Positions 8,395-16,697 of a stretch of DNA of 64,000 nt are shown here, in pieces. Made by a program: the position numbers and the translations under genes. Origin of the DNA: Bradyrhizobium elkanii WSM2783 (GTDB taxonomy: Bacteria; Pseudomonadota; Alphaproteobacteria; Rhizobiales; Xanthobacteraceae); NCBI RefSeq assembly GCF_000472865.1, contig NZ_AXAP01000022.1, positions 1 through 64,000 on the forward strand, written 5' to 3'. Under the pieces are notes generated by a model, which had not been told where the DNA came from, ran no database searches, and worked only from the letters and a program-made list of their open reading frames with translations. Within the stretch, counting starts at the first letter, position 1. Each line of letters begins with the position of its first letter.

Positions 8395-8627
8395 TCCGGC
8401 TCATCACGCAGAAGGGCCATCAGTTCGTCAGTCGTCATGCCCCGCCCCGCGGAGCCACGCGCCTTGGCAAATCGGCTGGCCGGCCGCGGTCCATCAGCTC
8501 TCTCGATCAGAACGCTGCCGTCGTCGCTACGGCGAATATTGACTTGGCTGCCCGGACCAATACCCAGGTAATCGCGAAGCGGCTTTGGGATTGTCACCTG
8601 GCCCTTGCGGGTGACAGTCGTTGTCAT
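8391..8627 (-). CDS. vapB: VapB-type antitoxin with AbrB/SpoVT DNA-binding domain
   Basis: The 78-residue protein opens with TTTVTRKGQVTIPKPLRDYL, a typical AbrB/SpoVT swapped-hairpin DNA-binding domain, followed by a short acidic C-terminal tail that would bind the toxin. ATG at 8627 is chosen because GGAG lies seven bases upstream and the domain starts there; an in-frame GTG further up would run through the operator region. It probably represses its own operon through the paired sites at 8647-8676. Last bases overlap vapC. Confidence 0.88.
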   Translation of the reverse strand: MTTTVTRKGQVTIPKPLRDYLGIGPGSQVNIRRSDDGSVLIERADGPRPASRFAKARGSAGRGMTTDELMALLRDEPE

Positions 8628-8646
8628 CGCTGATCTCCAATTGCCC

Positions 8647-8676
8647 GGTAATACCCAGAGAAAATATGGTAATACC
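8647..8676. promoter_or_regulatory. Candidate VapB operator: two GGTAATACC sites
   Basis: GGTAATACC occurs at 8647-8655 and again at 8668-8676, start to start 21 bp, or two helical turns. Each is palindromic around its centre base (GGTA-N-TACC). They lie 20-49 bp upstream of the vapB start, the position expected for autoregulation by an AbrB-type antitoxin. Confidence 0.55.
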
Positions 8677-8801
8677 ACGCAAATTGTCCAGCGACACCGA
8701 TGGTTAATCGCGTCTTAACCTCGCCGTATCTATGGTGACTTGATCAATTTACGGTCGAGCTGGATTCCCCTCGACCGCATTGAAAGTGCTGGCGTTTAGA
8801 C

Positions 8802-10028
8802 ATGGCAATGACCGCTCCCTCCGGCGTGGCGCAAGACGCCGGCAGTGTAATGCCGGCCGGTCAGGCCGAACGTTCCCCCTTTGCGCGCACGGCCGAGCTG
8901 CTGGCACCGTACCAACCCGGCAAGCCATTGATTACGCTGTCGTTGGGCGAGCCGCAGCACCCGGTTCCCGCCTTTGTCGGGCCAGTGCTGGCCAAGTATA
9001 CCGCCGAGTTCGGGCGCTATCCGCTCGCCAAGGGTATCGAGCCGTTCCGCCGCGCGGCGGCGAACTGGCTGTCGACCCGGTTCCGCCTGCCGCGGCCGGT
9101 CGATCCCGAGAGCGAAGTGCTGGTGCTGAACGGCAGCCGCGAGGGCCTGTTCTTCGCCGCCATCACCGCCGCCCGCTATGTCGGCGCGCGCTCTGGGACG
9201 CCGGCAATCTTGATGCCGAACCCGTTCTATCCGGCCTATGGCGCCGGCGCCCGCGCGTCCGGCTGCGAGCAGGTCTATCTGCCGACCACGCCGGCCAACG
9301 GATTCCTGCCCGATCTCGACGCGCTGGATGACGCGCTGCTGGCGCGCACGGTGGCGTTCTACATCGCTTCGCCCGCAAACCCGCAAGGCTCGGTCGCCTC
9401 GCGCGATTATTTCGCGCGGCTGAAGGCGCTCGCCGACCGCTTCGGGTTCATCATCCTGAGCGACGAATGCTATTCGGAGATCTACACCAGGGAAGCGCCG
9501 GGCAGCGCGCTGGAACATGCCGGCCCCGACTTCACCAATGTGGTCGTGTTCCAGTCGCTCTCGAAGCGTTCGAACCTGCCGGGCATGCGCGTCGGCTTTG
9601 CCGCCGGCGACAAGAAGTTCCTCGCCGCCTTCCACGAGCTACGCAACGTGGCGGCGCCGCAAGTGCCGGTGCCGCTGCAGCATGTCGCGGTCGCCGCCTA
9701 TAGCGACGAGGCGCATGTCGAGGAGAACCGCAGGCTCTACCGGATCAAGTTCGATCTCGCCGACCAGATCCTCGGCAGCCGCTACGGCTATCAGCGTCCG
9801 GCCGGCGGCTTCTGCGTCTGGCTCGACGTCTCCGAGCGCGGCGGCGATGAGGCGGCGACGGTGAAACTCTATCGCGATGCCGGCGTGCGCGTGATCCCGG
9901 GCAGCTATTTGGCGCGGCCGCAAGCCGACGGCTCCAATCCGGGCGCGGGCTATATCCGGCTCGCGCTGGTCTCCGACAGTGAATCGACGGCCGAGGCGCT
10001 GCACCGCCTGGTCGAAACCTTAAGTTAA
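8802..10028 (+). CDS. PLP-dependent class I/II aminotransferase (DapC-like)
   Basis: This 408-residue fold-type I aminotransferase shows the PLP-lysine region SLSKRSNLPGMRVGF, the upstream Asp/Tyr stretch ILSDECYSEIY, the NPFYPAYGAG segment and the C-terminal Arg region YIRLALV. In rhizobia the gene beside ftsK is usually called an N-succinyldiaminopimelate aminotransferase candidate, acting in lysine and peptidoglycan precursor synthesis. That substrate is inference from similarity and position. The gap to ftsK is 20 bases, so co-transcription is likely. Confidence 0.85.
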   Translation: MAMTAPSGVAQDAGSVMPAGQAERSPFARTAELLAPYQPGKPLITLSLGEPQHPVPAFVGPVLAKYTAEFGRYPLAKGIEPFRRAAANWLSTRFRLPRPVDPESEVLVLNGSREGLFFAAITAARYVGARSGTPAILMPNPFYPAYGAGARASGCEQVYLPTTPANGFLPDLDALDDALLARTVAFYIASPANPQGSVASRDYFARLKALADRFGFIILSDECYSEIYTREAPGSALEHAGPDFTNVVVFQSLSKRSNLPGMRVGFAAGDKKFLAAFHELRNVAAPQVPVPLQHVAVAAYSDEAHVEENRRLYRIKFDLADQILGSRYGYQRPAGGFCVWLDVSERGGDEAATVKLYRDAGVRVIPGSYLARPQADGSNPGAGYIRLALVSDSESTAEALHRLVETLS

Positions 10029-10048
10029 TCGCAAGGCTTTGGAAGCGT

Positions 10049-12520
10049 ATGCCAGCGATCGAACGTGTCATTCCCCTGGTCGGCCATCTGCCGGTCCCGA
10101 TCCGCGAAGCCTTGGAGCGGCGGGTGCGAGAATTCGGCGGGCTGTGTCTGATCACGCTTGCCGGCGTCGCCGCCGCGGCGCTGATGACGTGGTCGGTGCA
10201 GGACCCGAGTCTCAGCCACGCCACCTCGCGCCCGATCCGCAACATCCTCGGCTATCCCGGCGCGATAGGCGCCGATCTGTTGATGCAGATCCTGGGCCTC
10301 GGCGCCATCATGCTGATCCTCCCCATCGCGGTGTGGGGCTGGCGCATGCTGACGCATCGCGCCTTCGACCGCGAGGCGCTGCGGCTGGCATGCTGGATCC
10401 TCACCACCGTCATCGCTGCGGGCTTTGCGAGCTGCTTCCCGCATAATGGCGCCTGGCCATTGCCGACCGGGCTCGGCGGCGTGGTCGGCGACGCGCTGGT
10501 TCGCGCGCCGGCGGTGGTGTTCGGCCCGGCCGGCATGATCTATCGCCTGGTGCTCGGCACCATCCTGTTCGTCGCGATGACCGCGAGCTTCCTGTTCGCG
10601 AGCGGCTGGGGCGCAAGGGAGAGCGAAGAAGAGCTGACGGCGATCGAGGATCGTGACGAGCCGTTCGTCGAAGAAGACGACGAGGAGGACCGCAGTTCGA
10701 TCTCGCTCGGCTGGCTGTTCCACGCTGTCATGAGCGCGAAGGCGCGGCTCGGCTGGCTCTTCGGCACCGCCTATCGGTCGCTGGTCTCGAGCGCGCCACA
10801 ACGCAGCGCAGCCGCGTTCGAGCGGCAGGAGCCCAGTCTCGGCGGCCGCGCCGCGCCGTCCGTGGTGCCGGAGGCGAGCGAGGAATTCGACGAGGAGATC
10901 GAAGAGGAAGAGGAACAAGACGAGGAGGAAGAAGCCGAGGAAGCGCCCGTCGCCCGCGCCCCGCGCAAGAAGGCCGAGCCGCGCGCGAAGAAGAAATCCT
11001 CCGACAAGTTCGAGCTGCCCTCCGTCTCGGTGCTGTCAGCGCCGAAGGCTGCCGATCGCCAGCCGCAGAGCAAGGCTGAGCTCGAAGCCAATTCGCGCGC
11101 GCTCGAAGGCGTGCTGCAGGATTTCGGCGTGCGCGGCGAGATCGTCAAAGCCAATCCGGGCCCGGTCGTGACGCTGTACGAGCTCGAGCCCGCGCCCGGC
11201 ATCAAGTCGTCGCGCGTGATCGGCCTCGCCGACGACATCGCCCGCTCGATGAGCGCACTGTCGGCTCGCGTCGCCGTCGTCGCCGGCCGCAACGCCATCG
11301 GCATCGAATTGCCGAACCTGCATCGCGAAAAGGTTTACCTGCGCGAACTCCTGGTCGCGAAGGAAGCTATCGACTCGGTGGCAAAGCTGCCGCTCTGCCT
11401 CGGCAAGAGCATCGGCGGCGAGCCCGTCATCATCGATCTCGCGCGCACGCCGCATATGCTGATCGCCGGCACCACCGGCTCCGGCAAATCGGTCGCGATC
11501 AACACCATGATCCTGAGCCTGGTGTATCGGCTGCGCCCCGACCAGTGCCGCCTGATCATGGTCGATCCCAAGATGCTCGAACTCTCCGTCTATGACGGCA
11601 TCCCGCATCTTTTGACGCCGGTCGTCACCGATCCCAAGAAAGCGGTGGTCGCGCTGAAATGGGCCGTGCGCGAGATGGAGGAGCGCTACAAGAAGATGGC
11701 CAAGCTCGGTGTGCGCAACATCGACGGCTACAATGCGCGCCTGGTCGAGGCAAAGGGCAAGGGCGAAGAGCTGACGCGCACCGTGCACACCGGTTTCGAC
11801 AAGGAGACCGGCAAGGCGATCTACGAGGAGGAGAAGCTCGACCTCGATCCGTTGCCCTACATCGTCATCATCGTCGACGAGATGGCCGACCTGATGATGG
11901 TCGCCGGCAAGGACATCGAAGGCGCGGTGCAGCGCCTGGCGCAGATGGCGCGCGCCGCCGGCCTGCATGTGATCCTCGCTACGCAGCGTCCTTCGGTCGA
12001 CGTCATTACCGGCACCATCAAGGCCAACTTCCCGACCCGCATCGCCTTCCAGGTCACCTCGAAGATCGACAGCCGCACGATCCTGGGCGAGATGGGCGCC
12101 GAGCAACTGCTGGGGCAGGGCGACATGCTCTACATGGCCGGCGGCGGCCGCATCAGCCGCGTGCACGGCCCGTTTGCCTCCGACGACGAAGTCGAGAAGG
12201 TGGTGCGCCACCTGAAGACGCAGGGCGCGCCGGAGTATCTGGAAGCCGTTACCGCCGAAGAGCCGACCGACGAGGACGGCGCGGTATTCGACTCCACCGG
12301 CATGGGCGCGGACGGCGGCGGCGGCGACCTCTATGCGCAGGCGGTGGCGATCGTGAAACGCGACCGCAAGGCCTCGACATCCTATATTCAACGGCGGCTG
12401 CAGATCGGCTACAACCGCGCCGCCTCATTGATGGAGCGGATGGAACTCGAGGGTGTTGTCGGCCAGGCCAATCATGCCGGCAAGCGCGAGGTCCTGATCG
12501 AAGAAGAAGGCAGCATGTGA
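10049..12520 (+). CDS. ftsK: DNA translocase FtsK
   Basis: FtsK sits at the division septum and pumps the chromosome termini apart, activating XerCD at dif. The 823-residue protein has four predicted N-terminal membrane helices (first ~190 residues), an acidic Glu-rich linker (~residues 270-310), a RecA-like motor with Walker A GTTGSGKS (~residue 474) and Walker B YIVIIVDEMADLM, and a C-terminal winged-helix gamma domain (QAVAIVKRDRKASTSYIQRR) that reads KOPS-like sites. Length and order match alphaproteobacterial FtsK. ATG at 10049 follows the aminotransferase closely. Confidence 0.96.
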   Translation: MPAIERVIPLVGHLPVPIREALERRVREFGGLCLITLAGVAAAALMTWSVQDPSLSHATSRPIRNILGYPGAIGADLLMQILGLGAIMLILPIAVWGWRMLTHRAFDREALRLACWILTTVIAAGFASCFPHNGAWPLPTGLGGVVGDALVRAPAVVFGPAGMIYRLVLGTILFVAMTASFLFASGWGARESEEELTAIEDRDEPFVEEDDEEDRSSISLGWLFHAVMSAKARLGWLFGTAYRSLVSSAPQRSAAAFERQEPSLGGRAAPSVVPEASEEFDEEIEEEEEQDEEEEAEEAPVARAPRKKAEPRAKKKSSDKFELPSVSVLSAPKAADRQPQSKAELEANSRALEGVLQDFGVRGEIVKANPGPVVTLYELEPAPGIKSSRVIGLADDIARSMSALSARVAVVAGRNAIGIELPNLHREKVYLRELLVAKEAIDSVAKLPLCLGKSIGGEPVIIDLARTPHMLIAGTTGSGKSVAINTMILSLVYRLRPDQCRLIMVDPKMLELSVYDGIPHLLTPVVTDPKKAVVALKWAVREMEERYKKMAKLGVRNIDGYNARLVEAKGKGEELTRTVHTGFDKETGKAIYEEEKLDLDPLPYIVIIVDEMADLMMVAGKDIEGAVQRLAQMARAAGLHVILATQRPSVDVITGTIKANFPTRIAFQVTSKIDSRTILGEMGAEQLLGQGDMLYMAGGGRISRVHGPFASDDEVEKVVRHLKTQGAPEYLEAVTAEEPTDEDGAVFDSTGMGADGGGGDLYAQAVAIVKRDRKASTSYIQRRLQIGYNRAASLMERMELEGVVGQANHAGKREVLIEEEGSM

Positions 12521-12582
12521 TCCTGCCCCGAGAATTTCACGGAAAAGCGATATCCCCGCGGCACTACCCACGATAAACTCAG

Positions 12583-12627
12583 GCATGATCCGGAAAAGTG
12601 GGCACCGGTTTTCCGAAAAGATCATGC
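12583..12627. repeat. Interspersed palindromic repeat, family D copy 1
   Basis: An imperfect palindrome running from GCATGATCCGGAAAAGTG to TTTTCCGAAAAGATCATGC (about 45 bp). The same sequence recurs at 47172 and, slightly altered, at 56438. It lies just upstream of the lolA-like gene and would be translated if the most distal in-frame start were used, which argues against that start. Confidence 0.85.
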
Positions 12628-12671
12628 CCCTAAAGTCGGAACACGCGTTGCATCAGAATCCGAAATACCGA

Positions 12672-13475
12672 ATGGCCAAACAGCACGTCCATCGCGCCAT
12701 CCATTCCGGATTGGCGATCCTGATCGCCACGTCGATCGCCGGCGCCGCGCCCTCATCGGCGCAGAACGTGCCGGTGCCGAAGCCCGCGCCGAAGGGCCGC
12801 GACGGCACGCAGATGAGCGCGCAGGAGCAGAGAGGCCCCGCGACGACAGGCTCGACACAGACGCCGCCGACCCCCGTCATCCCCGATCCGCGCCGCAACG
12901 TTCCCGCCAGCATCTTCACGACGTTCGATGCCAACCAGAAGGCGCAGGCCGCGAGGATCAGCAGCTATCTCTCCTCGCTGCAGTCGCTCGCCGGCAGTTT
13001 CGTGCAGGTCGGCCCCGACGGCTCCAAGACCAAGGGCGATTTCTATATCCAGAAGCCCGGCAAGGTGCGCTTCGAATATGAGCCGCCAAGCCCGATCGAC
13101 ATCGTCGCCGACGGCTCCTCGGTCGCGGTGCGCGACCGCAAGCTCGCCACGCAGGATATCTATCCGTTGTCGCAGACGCCGCTGCGCTATCTGTTATCCG
13201 ACCGCATCGACCTGATGAAGGACACCAACGTCGTCAGCGTCACCGCCGACGATGTCTTCGTCTCGATCATCATCGAGGAGAAGCAGGCGCTGATCGGCAC
13301 CAGCCGGTTGATGCTGATGGTCGGCGCCAAGGACGGCCAGCTCAAGCAATGGACCATCACCGATCCGCAGGGCTACGACACCACCGTCGCCGTCTACAAT
13401 CTCGATTCCACCAGGAAGATCGATCCGGGCCTGTTCAAGATCGATTTTACCAACTACGCGACCCCGCCGGGCTAG
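12672..13475 (+). CDS. lolA: LolA-like outer-membrane lipoprotein carrier
   Basis: LolA is a periplasmic chaperone that carries lipoproteins from the LolCDE transporter to the outer membrane. The protein has a signal peptide (GLAILIATSIAGAAPSSAQ), a Pro-rich linker of about 50 residues, then the LolA fold: SLAGSFVQVGPDGSKTKGDF, KPGKVRFEYEPP and QPLRYLL-like DIYPLSQTPLRYLLSD. ATG at 12672 (267 residues) is chosen since it starts a classical signal peptide; the upstream ATGs at 12585 and 12624 lie in or at the edge of a family D repeat. It sits between ftsK and xth, a conserved order in Rhizobiales. Confidence 0.87.
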   Translation: MAKQHVHRAIHSGLAILIATSIAGAAPSSAQNVPVPKPAPKGRDGTQMSAQEQRGPATTGSTQTPPTPVIPDPRRNVPASIFTTFDANQKAQAARISSYLSSLQSLAGSFVQVGPDGSKTKGDFYIQKPGKVRFEYEPPSPIDIVADGSSVAVRDRKLATQDIYPLSQTPLRYLLSDRIDLMKDTNVVSVTADDVFVSIIIEEKQALIGTSRLMLMVGAKDGQLKQWTITDPQGYDTTVAVYNLDSTRKIDPGLFKIDFTNYATPPG

Positions 13476-13490
13476 CGAGTTCGTCGTTTG

Positions 13491-13569
13491 TAGGGTGGGC
13501 AAAGCGCAGCGTGCCCACCATCAACACTCCGACGTAAATGGTGGGCACGCTTCGCTTTGCCCACCCTAC
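13491..13569. repeat. Interspersed palindromic repeat, family F copy 1
   Basis: TAGGGTGGGCAAAGCG at the left is inverted as CGCTTTGCCCACCCTA at the right, with a further GTGCCCACCAT / ATGGTGGGCAC inner stem. About 79 bp, between lolA and xth. A related element lies between parB and parA. Confidence 0.85.
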
Positions 13570-13626
13570 GCGTCCCCTGTGGACAATCCTATCCACCGCC
13601 GCAATCCATGCTAAGACGCAGTTCCC

Positions 13627-14442
13627 ATGCGTCTCTCCCTCACAACCTGGAACATCAATTCGGTGCGCCTGCGCATCGACCTCGTCGCCAAGTTCATCAA
13701 GCAGGCGCGGCCGGACGTGCTCTGCCTGCAAGAGACCAAATGCATCGACGACGCCTTTCCGTTGAAGCGGTTCAAACGGCTTGGCTATGAGCATGTCGCG
13801 CTGAACGGGCAGAAGGGCTATCACGGCGTCGCCATCATCTCGAAAGTGCCGTTCGAGAAGACCGACATCCGCACCTTCTGCGACAAGATCGATTCCCGCC
13901 ACATCTCGGTCGAGTTCGGCGACAAGGCACAATTGTCAAAGCCGCTGGTGCTGCATAATTTCTATGTGCCGGCCGGCGGCGACATCCCCGATCCCGCGCT
14001 CAATCCGAAATTCGAGCACAAGCTGCAATTCCTCGACGAGATGAAAGCCTGCGAGCCCTTGCATCCGCGCGGCGACGACCGTCACGTCCTGGTCGGCGAT
14101 CTCAACGTGGCCCCGCACGAAAACGACGTGTGGTCGCACAAGCAGCTCCTGAAGGTCGTCTCGCACACCCCGATCGAAACCGAGAAGCTGCTCGCAGCGC
14201 AGGTGCATGGCGAATGGTTCGACGTCGCACGCGAGCGCATTCCACTGTCGGAGAAAGTCTACACCTGGTGGAGCTATCGCGCCGCCGACTGGACTGTCGG
14301 CGACCGCGGCCGCCGGCTCGACCACATCTGGGTCTCGCGCGCGCTGAAGGACAGCGTCACGGATTTCAGGATCACCCGCGACGCCCGCGGCTGGGAGCGT
14401 CCATCGGACCACGTGCCGGTGACGGTGACGCTGGAGGTGTAG
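13627..14442 (+). CDS. xth: Exodeoxyribonuclease III / AP endonuclease
   Basis: Xth removes nucleotides from 3' ends and cuts abasic sites in base-excision repair. The 271-residue protein shows the family motifs in order: WNINSVRLR, LCLQETKC with the metal-binding Glu, GYHGVAIISK, GDLNVAPHENDVW with the catalytic Asp/Asn, RRLDHIWVS and the terminal SDHVPV with the catalytic His. Length is normal and ATG at 13627 begins the domain directly. It is convergent with the cyclic-nucleotide-binding gene across a family A repeat. Confidence 0.95.
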   Translation: MRLSLTTWNINSVRLRIDLVAKFIKQARPDVLCLQETKCIDDAFPLKRFKRLGYEHVALNGQKGYHGVAIISKVPFEKTDIRTFCDKIDSRHISVEFGDKAQLSKPLVLHNFYVPAGGDIPDPALNPKFEHKLQFLDEMKACEPLHPRGDDRHVLVGDLNVAPHENDVWSHKQLLKVVSHTPIETEKLLAAQVHGEWFDVARERIPLSEKVYTWWSYRAADWTVGDRGRRLDHIWVSRALKDSVTDFRITRDARGWERPSDHVPVTVTLEV

Positions 14443-14448
14443 CCAGCT

Positions 14449-14570
14449 GTCGTCCCGGGCTTGACCCGGGACCCATAACCACAGGCTTTTGTGGTGTGCT
14501 CCGCCGCAACCACTTGCTTCCGCCACAACGGCTGCCTGTGGTTATGGGTCCTCGCTTTCGCGAGGACGAC
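14449..14570. repeat. Interspersed palindromic repeat, family A copy 2
   Basis: Core arms GGACCCATAACCACAGGC and GCCTGTGGTTATGGGTCC flank about 55 bases. The left terminal hairpin is the CCCGGG-CTTGA-CCCGGG type, the right terminal hairpin the TCCTCGC-TTT-CGCGAGGA type. Lies between convergent genes. Confidence 0.9.
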
Positions 14571-14576
14571 AGGCAG

Positions 14577-15017
14577 TTACGAACTCAACTTCCCGCCCGC
14601 CACCACGATATCGCTGGCAAGCTGGCTGGTGCGGGTGGCGAATTCGTCGCGCAGCCTTCGCGCCGCGGCGGGATCGCTTTCCAGCACGCGTTGAAACAGG
14701 CTGCGCGAAATTCGAACACAGGTGGCGCGCTCCAGCGCGGTCGCGGTCGATGGCCGCTTCATCGGTACGATCAGCGCGAGCTCGCCGATCAGCGCGCCGG
14801 GGCCTGCGATGATCTCGGCACCGCCATCTTCCACGCGGAAAGCGCCGCGCTGCACGACATAGCCCGCATCCGCCTGGTCGCCGGCATGGAAAATAACGTC
14901 GCCGGGTTCGAAATTGCGCTGTTCGGAGCCGATCGCAAGCATGCGCAAAGCAGTATCCCCCAGCAGGCGCAAGGTGGAGACGCGTTCGAGCAGCGCTACG
15001 TCATCTTCGATCGACAT
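14577..15017 (-). CDS. Single-domain cyclic-nucleotide-binding protein
   Basis: The 146-residue protein consists of a cNMP-binding (Crp-type) beta-roll and a C-terminal helix, with no DNA-binding helix-turn-helix. The phosphate-binding cassette GPGALIGELALIVPMKRPSTA keeps the Glu and the R-P-S-T-A pattern seen in proteins that bind cAMP or cGMP. A possible role is as a small sensor that partners with another regulator. It lies 41 bases downstream of the OmpR-type regulator gene on the same strand, so the two may be co-transcribed. Ligand and target are unknown. Confidence 0.8.
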   Translation of the reverse strand: MSIEDDVALLERVSTLRLLGDTALRMLAIGSEQRNFEPGDVIFHAGDQADAGYVVQRGAFRVEDGGAEIIAGPGALIGELALIVPMKRPSTATALERATCVRISRSLFQRVLESDPAAARRLRDEFATRTSQLASDIVVAGGKLSS

Positions 15018-15058
15018 TCAGGCCGGTGACCGGGGATACGATTCGGTCGCGAATCGTA

Positions 15059-15745
15059 TCACGGCACCAGTTTGTAGCCACCGGCTTCCGTCACCAGGAT
15101 CTCGGGATTGGCGGCATCTTTCTCGATCTTCTGCCGGAGCCGGTAAATATGCGTTTCCAGCGTATGGGTGGTGACGCCCGAATTGTAGCCCCAGACCTCC
15201 TGCAGCAGCGTCTCGCGCGACACCGGCATCTGGCCGGCGCGGTAGAGGAAGCGCAGGATCGCGGTCTCCTTCTCGGTCAGCCGCACTTTCCGCGCATTGG
15301 CGGCGGTCAGCATCTTCGAGCCGGGCCGAAAGCTGTAGGGACCGACGGAGAACACCGCGTCTTCGCTCGCCTCGTGCTGGCGGAGCTGCGCGCGGATCCG
15401 GGCCAGCAGCACCGCGAAGCGGAAGGGCTTTGCCACATAATCATTGGCGCCGGATTCGAGGCCGAGGATGGTGTCCGAATCGGTGTCATGGCCGGTCAGC
15501 ATGATGATCGGCGCCTTGAAGCCGCCTTTGCGCAAGGACCGCACCACCTCGCGGCCATCGGTATCGGGAAGGCCCACATCCATCAGGACCAGATCGGGAG
15601 AGTTGGTCTTGGCGGCGCTGGCGCCCTTGGCGCCGGTATCGACTGCGGAGGCTTCGAATTCCTCGTGAAGGGAAAGTTGCTCGACCAGCGTGTCACGCAG
15701 GTCGGTGTCGTCATCCACGATCAAAATCTTGCGGGCATTGGCCAT
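15059..15745 (-). CDS. OmpR/PhoB-family response regulator
   Basis: The 228-residue protein has a receiver domain with the acidic pair Asp11/Asp12 (ILIVDDDTDL), phosphoacceptor Asp56 (LVLMDVGLP), Thr84 and Lys107 (YVAKPF), then a winged-helix DNA-binding domain (VRLTEKETAILRFLYRAG, THTLETHIYRLRQKIE). ATG at 15745 starts the receiver directly and has AGAGGA upstream; an in-frame start at 15784 adds 13 unsupported residues. No histidine kinase is adjacent, so it is an orphan regulator here. Its downstream neighbour is the cyclic-nucleotide-binding gene. Confidence 0.92.
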   Translation of the reverse strand: MANARKILIVDDDTDLRDTLVEQLSLHEEFEASAVDTGAKGASAAKTNSPDLVLMDVGLPDTDGREVVRSLRKGGFKAPIIMLTGHDTDSDTILGLESGANDYVAKPFRFAVLLARIRAQLRQHEASEDAVFSVGPYSFRPGSKMLTAANARKVRLTEKETAILRFLYRAGQMPVSRETLLQEVWGYNSGVTTHTLETHIYRLRQKIEKDAANPEILVTEAGGYKLVP

Positions 15746-15965
15746 AGGAACGATCCTCTTGGAGGCAGGCAGCAGCGGACACAAGCGGACAGCGCTTTGG
15801 CCGAGACTTGATGGCGAGACTCGCTGTGTAGGTAGTCGTTCATTACCGATTCACAAGCCGATCACAGTCTATCCCAAATCAGCAGCCGATTGGATGAATG
15901 TGCTGTAATCCCGCCAGATAGAACAATCGGGGCCGGGCAGGCAAGGCGCGGGCTTTTTGATTCAC

Positions 15966-16535
15966 ATGAGAAGTTCCAGTTTTTCAATCACTTATGAGAC
16001 AACCGCGCGTGATCGGCCGTTGTCCCTGGTCCGCGTCCAACCTGCCGCTGGTAACCCGTGCCGGGGGTGGCTGACCGCCGACGGTTGGTCGGTACCGGTT
16101 GCGCTTGGCCGGGGCGGCATCCTCGCCAATAAGCGCGAGGGCGACGGCGGCACCCCTAGGGGTGTCTTCCGCCCCCGACAATTATGGTGGCGGGCGGACC
16201 GCTCCCCGCGACCGGCGAGCTTCCTGCCGACCCGTCCCATTCGGCCCGAGGACGCCTGGTGCGAGGACCCGCGGGACCGCCATTACAACCAGCCGGTGCG
16301 ACTGACGCGCGAGCAGAACGGCGACCGGCTGACGCGCGAGGATCGTCTCTACGACTTCATCATCGAGATCGACCACAACACCACCCCGCGCATCGCCGGC
16401 CGCGGCAGCGCGGTGTTCCTGCATCTGGCCCGTCCAAATTTCGCGCCGACCGCCGGCTGCGTCTCGATGACCAAATCCTCGATGCTGCGGCTGTTACGGC
16501 GAATGAGCCCGCAGACGAGAATCGTGATTGGCTGA
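15966..16535 (+). CDS. L,D-transpeptidase (YkuD-fold) family protein
   Basis: YkuD-type enzymes form 3-3 peptidoglycan cross-links or attach proteins to the wall through a catalytic cysteine. The signature HLARPNFAPTAGCVSM supplies His153 and Cys165, and GGILANKREGDGGTPRGVF matches the domain start. The 189-residue protein is little more than the catalytic domain and has no evident signal peptide, which is unusual for an enzyme with a periplasmic substrate. ATG at 15966 is used; a TTG three codons upstream is also possible. Flanked by a divergent regulator and a family A repeat. Confidence 0.8.
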   Translation: MRSSSFSITYETTARDRPLSLVRVQPAAGNPCRGWLTADGWSVPVALGRGGILANKREGDGGTPRGVFRPRQLWWRADRSPRPASFLPTRPIRPEDAWCEDPRDRHYNQPVRLTREQNGDRLTREDRLYDFIIEIDHNTTPRIAGRGSAVFLHLARPNFAPTAGCVSMTKSSMLRLLRRMSPQTRIVIG

Positions 16536-16568
16536 CCGTTTTGCGATGTCGTTACGTCATTCTCCGAT

Positions 16569-16691
16569 GTCGTCCCGGCCTTGAGCCGGGACCCATAACC
16601 ACCGGCGCTAGTTGTGGCGCGAACAAGCAGTCCCAGCTTCGCGCATCACATTCTTCCTGTGGTTATGGGTCCCCGCCTTCGCGGGGACGAC
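16569..16691. repeat. Interspersed palindromic repeat, family A copy 3
   Basis: Same core arms as the other family A copies. The left terminal hairpin is CCCGGC-CTTGA-GCCGGG; the right is CCCCGC-CTTC-GCGGGG. Lies between the convergent L,D-transpeptidase and PLP-binding protein genes. Confidence 0.9.
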
Positions 16692-16697
16692 AACAAT

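Noticed and set aside
13578..13586. TGTGGACAA, complement of TTGTCCACA, as a DnaA box marking the origin
   Set aside because: Single isolated match next to a repeat between lolA and xth, with no AT-rich region or cluster.
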